From positions 310,001 to 374,000 of the forward strand of contig NZ_FXUG01000004.1 of NCBI RefSeq assembly GCF_900182915.1: a DNA stretch of 64,000 bases, read 5' to 3'. This document shows, one piece after another, positions 18,618 to 26,381 of this stretch. Position 1 is the first letter of the stretch. Each line of letters starts with the position of its first letter. The notes beneath the pieces are model-generated. The model made no database searches, had not been told where the DNA came from, and was given only the letters and a program-made list of their open reading frames with translations. The stretch is from Neorhodopirellula lusitana (GTDB taxonomy: Bacteria; Planctomycetota; Planctomycetia; Pirellulales; Pirellulaceae). The translations under genes were made by a program, and so were the position numbers.

Positions 18618-18993
18618 CACCGATTGTCAACCTGGCCATTGGCGAACGTCACGCACGAGATTGGCCTAGTGAACCAAGATGACATGGATTGAGAACAAAA
18701 GCGAGAGGCTCGGGTTGGGCTCTCGAAAACCTGGTCTTCCAGAAGGTGCAGGCTTGCGCAAGCCTCATCCCGAACAGATCGTAGATGGCCGCCGGTGGTT
18801 TGAACGCAATGAACACCACCGGATACAAGCTCCCGACCATTCCCGCCCCTGAAAGGGTCGGTGTTTATGCTTCTCGTAGCAGCAACCCCCGGTCACCACC
18901 TGACATCCCTACCGGCATGAAGAATGACTGGAGTCGGAATAAAAACAGGCGGTTGAAAGAAGCCGTCAATACCGAAGTTTTGACAGCCCAGGC
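18618..18993. other. Convergent intergenic region (376 bp) with a perfect palindrome
   Basis: Between the 3' ends of yciH (+) and the unknown secreted protein (-). No gene is supported; a 70-codon frame at 18785 has no recognisable character. It holds a 16-bp perfect palindrome at 18750-18765 and, just before it, CGAGAG...CTCTCG (18702-18725). Together these could act as a two-way transcription stop, though no T-run is evident. Confidence 0.6.
18750..18765. repeat. 16-bp perfect palindrome
   Basis: AGGCTTGCGCAAGCCT reads the same on both strands without a spacer. It lies in the gap between two convergent genes. It could be a protein-binding site or part of a terminator; nothing else in the sequence decides between them. 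Confidence 0.7.
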
Positions 18994-20358
18994 TTAAGGG
19001 GCACTAGGTTTGCGAACAACCACTTCGCCGTCATCCCATTGCACCGTTAAACCGACTTCGGCAGCGACCATGCCGGCGAGTTGCCTGAGCGTCTTCTGGC
19101 TTGCATCAAGAGTAACCAATCGTTGACTCGCAAGATCGGCGGCAGGTTCGATTCTCAGCTTCTTTCCCGCCGCACCACTCAATTGAGCCAAGACGGTCGC
19201 GACGGCTTTGTTGACCAACTTCAAGTCGAACACGGGATCAGCTTGATTACCCGCATTTGGTTCGGCCGCTGCTGGCTTCACGTTCCACATCGCCGCAACC
19301 GCGTCGATGTGATTCGAGGCGGAAGTCCGAACCAAAAGCCCCATGCGATTCACGCGAACCGACGAGCCCGCTTTCTTTTCAGCCAAACACTCTCGAACGA
19401 TCGTCGCGGTATCACCTGTCGGATAAGCCTGAGTGAATACGGTTGCCTTTGAGCCGGACGCCCATTTTGAAACGCTCGGCGGCAAACCTTCAGTTTGGGT
19501 CAACAAGCTTTGCAGCGACAACTTTCGCTCAAGCTGCAAGTCGAACTGCGCCAACACCAACGCGGTCGCCAACGTGCGATCAACATCCGTGAAACGACCC
19601 GCTCGCCAGACGTCATGCGGCAACCAGCCGACTGGCCTGAGTTGCCCAGAGTTTCCAGAACTGCCAGCCACAACTAACGCCAACACTTCGGCGGCGGTGG
19701 TCCCGACCGGCCATTCAATCGTCACCGAATCGGCACGAAGCTCGGCAGCACCAGTACCGACCGCTCCGGCGTTCCCTCGACCCGCTTGAGTCGCCCCAGC
19801 ATCCACCGGCGACGCCTCTTTCGGCAGATGGGCCAAGGTCTGGCTCACCCATTCCGGCCGCCCCACTAACAACACTCCGGGAAGTGGATAGGCTGCCAAG
19901 TTCAGTGGCTCGAGCGTCTTCAGAATGACCTGCGAAGCGGGCAACCCCGCGGCACTAAGATTGACTTTTTGTGACGGGTCGATGCGGCGATCCAGCCACA
20001 GCGTCCATCTGGACGGCCCCCTCGCATCAAGGACACCCTCTTCACGTGCTCCCCCCATTGCCCCCATGTTCACAGACCTCAGCAACTGACGAAGGACCTC
20101 TTCCACCGTTTGGTCTTCGACGCTTAGCGTGATCGAGGTTTTTCGCAGTGAGTCGCCTAAAATCGGACTGTTTTGCGGGGGCTCGGCCGTGGCCGAATTT
20201 GGTAACGCCAGGCCGCTTAGCACTAACACCGAACACACCACCAAAACCCAACGTTTTGTGCTGTTTTGTAGGTCAGCGGACGCTTGCAAAAAGATCGCCA
20301 ATGGCCTCGGTAAGCGGGGCCCTGCGGAATTTCGTGGGAACTCTTTTGGTTTTGCCAT
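18994..20358 (-). CDS. Secreted protein of unknown function with secretin/STN-like segments
   Basis: 454 residues from the ATG at 20358 (MAKPKEF); a GTG at 20370 is the only earlier option. A hydrophobic export segment lies near residues 35-55 (WVLVVCSVLVLSGLALPNSA). After it comes ITLSVEDQTVEEVLRQLL, which has the beta-alpha pattern of the secretin and TonB N-terminal short (STN) domain. Similar units recur (IEWPVGTTAAEVLALVV; and near the C-terminus LDASQKTLRQLAGMVAAEVG). A full secretin pore domain is absent. It may therefore be an envelope-anchored accessory protein. I do not recognise a named family. It is divergently transcribed from the HEAT/TPR gene, with starts only 40 bp apart. Confidence 0.7.
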   Translation of the reverse strand: MAKPKEFPRNSAGPRLPRPLAIFLQASADLQNSTKRWVLVVCSVLVLSGLALPNSATAEPPQNSPILGDSLRKTSITLSVEDQTVEEVLRQLLRSVNMGAMGGAREEGVLDARGPSRWTLWLDRRIDPSQKVNLSAAGLPASQVILKTLEPLNLAAYPLPGVLLVGRPEWVSQTLAHLPKEASPVDAGATQAGRGNAGAVGTGAAELRADSVTIEWPVGTTAAEVLALVVAGSSGNSGQLRPVGWLPHDVWRAGRFTDVDRTLATALVLAQFDLQLERKLSLQSLLTQTEGLPPSVSKWASGSKATVFTQAYPTGDTATIVRECLAEKKAGSSVRVNRMGLLVRTSASNHIDAVAAMWNVKPAAAEPNAGNQADPVFDLKLVNKAVATVLAQLSGAAGKKLRIEPAADLASQRLVTLDASQKTLRQLAGMVAAEVGLTVQWDDGEVVVRKPSAP

Positions 20359-20398
20359 CTTGCCCGTCACGATGATCGGTCTAACATCGGGAAGTCAA

Positions 20399-21148
20399 AT
20401 GAAAGGGACACAAGTTTGTGAACTCTACCACGCTGATGGAACAGTTGAACCGATTATTCCTATTTCAATGGATGCTGACGTGACGACACCGCTTGTTCAT
20501 ACAACCCGACTGGCTTCAGCCTATCGACGCTATTTGCAATCGGCGGACTCGTGTCGTTTTGCCCACGATGTCGACGAGTTTTACACGCTATCCACGCTGA
20601 AGGCTTTGATCAGCCGCGGGGAAGTGGAACAGCGACGAGCCTCCGCTTTGGCACTCGGAATGCTGGGCGACGCCCGCTGTGTTGACGCCTTAGGCCGAGC
20701 GATTTCAGACACGGATCGCGGCGTGCGTTTGGTCGCCGACGATTCCTTCCGGGCCGTCCTGGTTCGCGATGCCGCCCCGATGCATCACCAACAACTCTTG
20801 CGAGTGATGCACCTGAACGATGGTGGCGAGTACGCCGCCGCTCTGTCACCCGCTTTGATCCTGGTCGAGAACGCACCGACCTATTCTGAAGCTCACCATC
20901 AGCTGGCAATTTGCTGGCACGGGCTAGAAGACTTCACTCGTGCGGCTCAGTCCTATCAAGCTTGCTTGTGGCATTGCCGGTTCCATTACCTGGCTTGGCA
21001 AAGCTTGGCGAAAATCCGGTTCCTGAACGGCAACTTTGCCAAGTCGCTCGATGCCCTGGATTATTGCTTAGACATCAACCCCGATTTGGAAACCGCGCGG
21101 ATGCAACGCCGGGCAATCCAACGCCAAATGCGACAACGCGACATCTAG
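20399..21148 (+). CDS. HEAT-repeat and TPR protein, function unknown
   Basis: 249 residues from the ATG at 20399 (MKGTQVCELYHADG). Earlier in-frame starts (20372, 20129) would run into the divergent gene. The middle has a HEAT-like pair (EVEQRRASALALGMLGDARC, then VDALGRAISDTDRGVRLVAD). The C-terminal ~110 residues form two to three TPR-like helical hairpins (SEAHHQLAICWHGLEDFTRA, then LAWQSLAKIRFLNGNFAKSL). No signal peptide is visible, so it is likely cytoplasmic and a scaffold for protein contacts. The next gene starts 4 bp after its stop, suggesting an operon. A specific role cannot be given. Confidence 0.8.
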   Translation: MKGTQVCELYHADGTVEPIIPISMDADVTTPLVHTTRLASAYRRYLQSADSCRFAHDVDEFYTLSTLKALISRGEVEQRRASALALGMLGDARCVDALGRAISDTDRGVRLVADDSFRAVLVRDAAPMHHQQLLRVMHLNDGGEYAAALSPALILVENAPTYSEAHHQLAICWHGLEDFTRAAQSYQACLWHCRFHYLAWQSLAKIRFLNGNFAKSLDALDYCLDINPDLETARMQRRAIQRQMRQRDI

Positions 21149-21152
21149 ATCG

Positions 21153-21506
21153 GTGATTTCGGAAGAGCAACTCATTGCCGGCTTAGCGTTTCTGTTTGCC
21201 TTGCTGGCCCTGGCAATTTCTATCGGCCCCTGGGCGTCCCCTTATCGAATGCGGTCGATGGCCGCGATCGCGTCTAGGTTTGGCAAGCCCGCCGCGCGCC
21301 TGGCTTGGCTATTGGTTGCCATCTTGGCGGCAACCTGCGGCACAGCGATCATCTACGAGATTCGTCCCGCCTATGTAGCTCCCGATTCCCCTGTCAATTC
21401 GGGTTCTTCGTTCGACCCCGGCACTTCGGTCGAGCCGAAGACTCCAGTCGAATTTGCGGCCCAAGCTCCAGAAACTCCTGCCGCAAATCACGCAACGCAA
21501 CCGTAG
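21153..21506 (+). CDS. Small two-helix membrane protein, unknown
   Basis: 117 residues from a GTG start 4 bp after the preceding stop. Two hydrophobic segments (LIAGLAFLFALLALAISIGP and LAWLLVAILAATCGTAIIY) flank a short basic loop containing RMRSMAAIASRFGKPAARL. A Pro/Ser/Thr/Ala-rich tail of about 45 residues follows. I recognise no family. Its tight spacing to the HEAT/TPR gene suggests the two products work together at the membrane. Confidence 0.65.
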   Translation: MISEEQLIAGLAFLFALLALAISIGPWASPYRMRSMAAIASRFGKPAARLAWLLVAILAATCGTAIIYEIRPAYVAPDSPVNSGSSFDPGTSVEPKTPVEFAAQAPETPAANHATQP

Positions 21507-21659
21507 ACCAGTTGCCCGAAGCCTCCCCTGGGCAATCCAGGCGATACCCATTCTTAATCGCTTGCCACGCGGGTAAACCAGTGTTTCCAGTGGTTAACGA
21601 TCGGTTTCGAGGTTCAGCGAATTCTTTTTCTTTGACACGCCTGCGCACAACTGCTAAGA

Positions 21660-23120
21660 ATGAGCGTTCGCGATGACCGCGGCTTTGATTCCCCCCAATT
21701 CAACCTGGTCAGACTTGTGCGTCAACATGGACGATTTCTTGCAGCGTTTTTGCAGACACAGACGACGTTAGTCGCACTGTGCTGGGTCTCTCTAGGCTGG
21801 GTCGCTCTAAGTTCGGGGATTTCCTTTTCTCAGGCGGAAGAACCTCGCCAAGGGAAAGCCAAAGGTCTTCAGGCTGCAGAACAAGATCCCCCGGTGAAGG
21901 AAGCGGTTGCGCACGTTAGCGATACCGGCTTCTGGACTTCTCCCATGCGAGAGGTCGATACCGCCACCGCCGATCAAACGTTATTGGTCATCGTGATCAC
22001 GGACGACATCGATCCGGCGTGGATATCGCTGGACAAAACCATTCGTTTGGCGAATCGTCCTGTTTGCTGGTGCGAGACTTCCATCACGAAAGCAGTGGCA
22101 GCAATTCCGCCCGGCTTCGCTCACCCATCCGCTCCCATCGAAGGCCAACACTGGCCACTGGGAATTCCCAAGGTTTTAACCGGTGGTGAATCCAATCTGC
22201 CGCCAGGACGAACGATCACTGTCGTTACCGACGGCCACTATCGAACACTCGGTGTTATCGTTGGTATTCCCGAGGATCAAGAACTAGTCCGACTCATTGA
22301 AGAAGCAGAGGAGACACGCGGATGGCTGCGGCAACATCGCCGTGAACCAGACCAGCTAGTGAAAAAATTGGCCGAACGTAGCCGCCAACGTCTTCCACGA
22401 ATTTGGCAACTCCAACTTGACCAACAAGTTGCTGCACTTGGTACGACTCCTTTGGAACAAGTCGCCGACGCGATTAGTCAGAACGAGAGGTTCACGAAGC
22501 AGGTCCAAATCCGTTTCGGACAAGTGGCTGACCAGGTGCAACACACCTACAAGCAACACATCGAACAACGATTTGGAATGACGCCCGAAACGGATTTCAG
22601 ACGCCTGGTTGCTTTGGAACAGCATTCCGCGACCCGCATGCCTTGGATGACAACCCTGTTGCCGTTCATGGCCGGTGCAGACCTCCGCAACGTGTATCTC
22701 GATCTTGCGGAAACGGTGTGGGACCAACGTGCGATGCCCATTCAAATGCAGGGCAAAGACCCACTGGGCGATTGGCTAACGCAATTCGGTGATCAGGGTC
22801 CCTTTGCGCTGCACATTCCACCGCCGTACCTCCGCAATCGAACCGAACTCCAACTCGCCAAAGTCTCCGACATTGCGCAGCGGCGAGGCTTCGGCTGGCA
22901 AGATCTTGACGAGGCACTCGGCAACGGCCCCGTCCGAGAAACCAACCTGCGTGAACTGGCGACCTGGTTGTATCGCAGCAAAAAGCGTCCGCTGGACCTG
23001 CAACGTCCCAGCCAAACCCGCTATTTATTTTTTCGATCGTCGACTGATTCCCCCTACCCGATTCGTGACGGAGAACCACCCGGTCGCTCCATCACGATGA
23101 TTCGCCAAGTCCAAAAATGA
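21660..23120 (+). CDS. Secreted protein of unknown function, possible thioredoxin-like segment
   Basis: 486 residues. The N-terminus has a hydrophobic stretch near residues 38-58 (TLVALCWVSLGWVALSSGIS), consistent with a long signal peptide or anchor. Residues ~105-215 read as alternating strands and helices (DQTLLVIVITDD, then CWCETSI, then PGRTITVVTDGHYRTLGVIV followed by a helix). This resembles a thioredoxin-type fold without a normal CxxC; that is a weak guess. The remainder is mainly helical, with no motif I know. It ends 10 bp before the di-heme cytochrome gene, so the two are probably co-expressed, which would fit a redox-linked function. Confidence 0.6.
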   Translation: MSVRDDRGFDSPQFNLVRLVRQHGRFLAAFLQTQTTLVALCWVSLGWVALSSGISFSQAEEPRQGKAKGLQAAEQDPPVKEAVAHVSDTGFWTSPMREVDTATADQTLLVIVITDDIDPAWISLDKTIRLANRPVCWCETSITKAVAAIPPGFAHPSAPIEGQHWPLGIPKVLTGGESNLPPGRTITVVTDGHYRTLGVIVGIPEDQELVRLIEEAEETRGWLRQHRREPDQLVKKLAERSRQRLPRIWQLQLDQQVAALGTTPLEQVADAISQNERFTKQVQIRFGQVADQVQHTYKQHIEQRFGMTPETDFRRLVALEQHSATRMPWMTTLLPFMAGADLRNVYLDLAETVWDQRAMPIQMQGKDPLGDWLTQFGDQGPFALHIPPPYLRNRTELQLAKVSDIAQRRGFGWQDLDEALGNGPVRETNLRELATWLYRSKKRPLDLQRPSQTRYLFFRSSTDSPYPIRDGEPPGRSITMIRQVQK

Positions 23121-23130
23121 AGGCTCAAAG

Positions 23131-24786
23131 ATGAACCCCCGACTTCTATGCAGCTTTGCTGGCATCTTATGGCTCAGTTCGGCGTGGGCGGTATCGCCTC
23201 AGTCAATCATGGAGGGCAAACTGCTATTCGAAAAAGAGTGGCATCCCAGCAATCCCATTCACGGCAGCGACGGTCTTGGGCCTTTGTTCAACGCCACCTC
23301 GTGTGTGGCGTGCCATCAACAAGGCGGCACCGGGGGTGCCGGCGGAGCGGAATTCAATGCGAAATCAATCGGCATCGAAGCCATCGAAATCTACGGCGAT
23401 CCGATCACGAGCCTCTCACTAGCCTCGCTCATTTCGCGTTTTCATCCGGACTTTGTGCAGGGCGAAGGAAATATCGTCAACGTGGCAAACCTCCCGCATC
23501 ACGGCGGCAGCCAAACTTTGCGTCAATTTCACGATGCGATGACAGCCCGGGCAGGTGCAGAGTTCAGCGAAGAAGGCGGCCCTTTGGAAGCTTCCGAAGT
23601 TCAAATCGCAAATGCTTCCCCGATCCTGTTTGAACAGGAAGTCGACGGCTATCGGATTCGCATTGCTGCAAGAATGTATGAACGCAACACTACCGCGTTA
23701 TTTGGTGCGGGCCAGATTGACATGGTTTCCGACGAGTTGCTCGACACGCAAGTCAAGAAACAGCGGGCGCATCGTGAGATAAGTGGTCGCCCCTCCACGC
23801 TTGAAGATGGAAGATACGGCAAGTTCGGCTGGCGAGCCAACGTTGCTACGTTGCTTGAATTCACCGATCAAGCTTGTGCAAATGAAATGGGCTTGCAAAC
23901 ACGCCGGAAACCCCAGGCAAGTGATGTAACAAACCCAACTTATCAAAACTCCGCATTCGACATTTCGGATAAACAAGTCAAGTCACTTGGTGACTTTGTG
24001 GCTGCCTTACCAGCACCTCGACGACAGCCCCCCAACAATCCGCGAGACCTTGCGGCACTTCACAATGGTGAAACGCTATTCAACAGCATCGGCTGCTCGG
24101 TGTGCCATGTCCAAGACATGGGACCAGCCCAGGGCATCTATAGCGATTTGCTACTACATGACATGGGAGGTTCGACAATCGACCTGAACCATGCCGAACC
24201 GTACATCGTTGATCGAGAGCTTGCGTATAACGAAGTCGAATCCACAGTTCCCAAAGGCTTCACCTACCAAACGAACCTCGCATACTATGGTGAAACGTCG
24301 ACCATTCAGATACCTACTGGAACGGACAACTCGATCGGAATGAATTCTGCGTCGCTAAGATCACCACGATACGACAATATACAAAGGCCACTCACGTTCT
24401 CGTTCTACGCGCCGGAAAGCCCACCAAGCCTAACAGCATTTCGATTTATCGGTTCCAAACTTAACCCCGACACCAAAAACAATTGGGTCGCATTAGAAAG
24501 AACAAAACAGCAGAGATCGCCCCAAAAGGCGCGGACCAGAATCGAGGCATATGAGCAGATGAATATCGAATCGACTCGGTTCAACCAGGAATGGCGTACG
24601 GCGCCCTTGTGGGGTCTACGAGATTCGGCTCCTTATTACCATGACGGCCGAGCCGAAACGGTGCTGGAAGCGATTGCCATGCATAGCGGCGAATCGGAAG
24701 GTACACGGGACCGATTCCTAAACCTTTCATACGAAGATCGCCAAGACGTTCTTGCGTTCCTCGATTCACTCGTTGCGCCCCATTAG
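23131..24786 (+). CDS. Di-heme oxidoreductase-type cytochrome c, exported
   Basis: 551 residues; signal peptide over residues 1-20 (LLCSFAGILWLSSAWA). Two c-heme sites are present: CVACH at 58-62, preceded by GLGPLFNATS and followed by a Gly-rich turn, and CSVCH at 322-326. The C-terminal block SAPYYHDGRAETVLEAIAMH and VLAFLDSL is characteristic of the di-heme oxidoreductase/thiol oxidoreductase (DUF1111-like) family and of the related cytochrome c peroxidases. The family is periplasmic; electron donor and acceptor are not established for most members. It is likely co-transcribed with the preceding unknown protein. The 3' neighbour is convergent. Confidence 0.9.
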   Translation: MNPRLLCSFAGILWLSSAWAVSPQSIMEGKLLFEKEWHPSNPIHGSDGLGPLFNATSCVACHQQGGTGGAGGAEFNAKSIGIEAIEIYGDPITSLSLASLISRFHPDFVQGEGNIVNVANLPHHGGSQTLRQFHDAMTARAGAEFSEEGGPLEASEVQIANASPILFEQEVDGYRIRIAARMYERNTTALFGAGQIDMVSDELLDTQVKKQRAHREISGRPSTLEDGRYGKFGWRANVATLLEFTDQACANEMGLQTRRKPQASDVTNPTYQNSAFDISDKQVKSLGDFVAALPAPRRQPPNNPRDLAALHNGETLFNSIGCSVCHVQDMGPAQGIYSDLLLHDMGGSTIDLNHAEPYIVDRELAYNEVESTVPKGFTYQTNLAYYGETSTIQIPTGTDNSIGMNSASLRSPRYDNIQRPLTFSFYAPESPPSLTAFRFIGSKLNPDTKNNWVALERTKQQRSPQKARTRIEAYEQMNIESTRFNQEWRTAPLWGLRDSAPYYHDGRAETVLEAIAMHSGESEGTRDRFLNLSYEDRQDVLAFLDSLVAPH

Positions 24787-24857
24787 CCTTTTGGCATCAA
24801 GCCACGAATGTCCTCGGTGTTCGTTATGCTGAAAGAATACCGAAGTCATAGAATACT

Positions 24858-26381
24858 TCAGCGCAACAACCAGGTTGCGCCAACTCCCAACGCCGCACCG
24901 ACAATGGCGGCGATCAAGATCGCCATGATCAAGGTTGTGCGAGTCACCCTTTTCGCCGAAGCATTCAACGCAGACGGTTCCGCGATTGGCGGTGGAACAG
25001 CTGTCACGTGACCGAATTCGGCGCCCTGCGACGGATTGACAGTGGACGGTTGATTCGGAATCGCGTGAGCCAACCCTGTTAGAACCGGCTGGGCATCTCG
25101 CCCCGCCATTTGTTCATGATCTTCCACGTCGGTCAGGCCTGACACACTACCGCTTTGGCCACTCGAACTGGTACGCCAGGTTGCGTTTGGATCCATTTCG
25201 GTGGGAACCAGTTTTCGCTGAACGCCCACCGTACCCAGCAATCGATCAGTGGAGTAATCCGGTGTGGACGACGCGTCTAATTCGAGGCCCAGTTCGGCCA
25301 TCCACTGGTCGCCCTGATCTTGACCGGGGGCAGCAAACGCACTCAAACGCCGAACCACCTCGGCCGCCGTTTGCACTCGCTTGCGAGTATCCTTTTCGAT
25401 CATGTCCGCAATGATTTCAACAAACTCCGACGGCAGATCCGGTGTGTGTTTCCGAGGGTCCCAAGGTGCCTGGGTGAGATGTCGCTTGCACTTACTGCGT
25501 GTATCGCCGTTGGGGAACGGCACCTTCCCCGTGGCACAGTAATACAGCGTGCAGCCCAGCGAATAGAGATCGCTTTGTGGCCCAACCAGATGCGGCGTAC
25601 GGATCTGCTCGGGCGAAAGGTAGTCGGCGGTTCCGACAATTTTTCCGGCACGCGGATCATCGTCATCGCAAGAGTGTGCAAGCGCAGCCAAACCAACGTC
25701 GGCCACCTTCGCGTGCCCTTCGGGCGTGACCAAGATATTGGCTGGTTTGATATCGCGATGGATCAACCCTGATTCATGTGCGTAGGCCAATCCGGCCGCC
25801 GCTTGCGCGACAATCGAAGCGGCCTGCTGGACCGACAACTTGCCGTTTTCTTTGACCAAGCGTCGCAGATCCGTTCCCGGCACGAACTCCGTCACCAAAA
25901 AATGGACGCTACCTTCGCGGCCGGCATCAAACGCCCGCACCAGATACGGACAATCCAACGAAGCCTGCAAGCGGATTTCACGATGAAAGCTCTCGCGGGC
26001 CTCGTCGTCTGACTTATCCAGCGGCAACACCTTGATCGCGCAACGCCGCCCCATGATTTCGTGATACCCGGCGAACACCTGCCCCATTCCACCCTGACCC
26101 AAAAAGTCAGTCACGATGTAAGGGCCCAACGTCAACTTCGTTCGACCGGCACGAAGCTGTTGAGCCTGGTATTCCGTTAACACTTCGTCACGGATCAAAA
26201 CCGCCGCGATCTGGTCGACGACTTCGGCGCGTTCCTCTTCTTCCACCGGTGCCGTCGCACCCGCCGCAGTCCGATCTCGCTTGACCTCCAACGCGGCGGT
26301 ACGCCACTGCTGCTCACTGACCAAGTTGCTAGCCAAGGCAGCTTCACGAAAGATCATATCGACCGGCATGGGCTCGCTCAT
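24858..26381 (-). CDS. Hanks-type serine/threonine protein kinase with C-terminal membrane anchor
   Basis: 507 residues. Residues ~55-85 carry the planctomycete-style preamble (LTEYQAQQLRAGRTKLTLGP) that precedes many kinases of the phylum. The kinase domain (~89-350) has the Gly loop FLGQGGMGQVF, Lys117 in CAIKVLP, the catalytic loop IHRDIKPANI with Asp210, and SPEQ as the APE-like motif. The magnesium loop reads DVG (228-230) rather than DFG; the metal-binding Asp is kept, so activity is plausible. A ~120-residue linker leads to one C-terminal TM helix (LIMAILIAAIVGAALGVGAT), so the kinase faces the cytoplasm. Its start overlaps the stop of the upstream 1019-residue gene by 4 bp. Confidence 0.95.
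   Translation of the reverse strand: MSEPMPVDMIFREAALASNLVSEQQWRTAALEVKRDRTAAGATAPVEEEERAEVVDQIAAVLIRDEVLTEYQAQQLRAGRTKLTLGPYIVTDFLGQGGMGQVFAGYHEIMGRRCAIKVLPLDKSDDEARESFHREIRLQASLDCPYLVRAFDAGREGSVHFLVTEFVPGTDLRRLVKENGKLSVQQAASIVAQAAAGLAYAHESGLIHRDIKPANILVTPEGHAKVADVGLAALAHSCDDDDPRAGKIVGTADYLSPEQIRTPHLVGPQSDLYSLGCTLYYCATGKVPFPNGDTRSKCKRHLTQAPWDPRKHTPDLPSEFVEIIADMIEKDTRKRVQTAAEVVRRLSAFAAPGQDQGDQWMAELGLELDASSTPDYSTDRLLGTVGVQRKLVPTEMDPNATWRTSSSGQSGSVSGLTDVEDHEQMAGRDAQPVLTGLAHAIPNQPSTVNPSQGAEFGHVTAVPPPIAEPSALNASAKRVTRTTLIMAILIAAIVGAALGVGATWLLR

Noticed and set aside
18785-18997. 70-codon + strand frame in the yciH downstream gap
   Set aside because: No homology, hydrophobic segment or ribosome-binding site; it also runs into the convergent gene.
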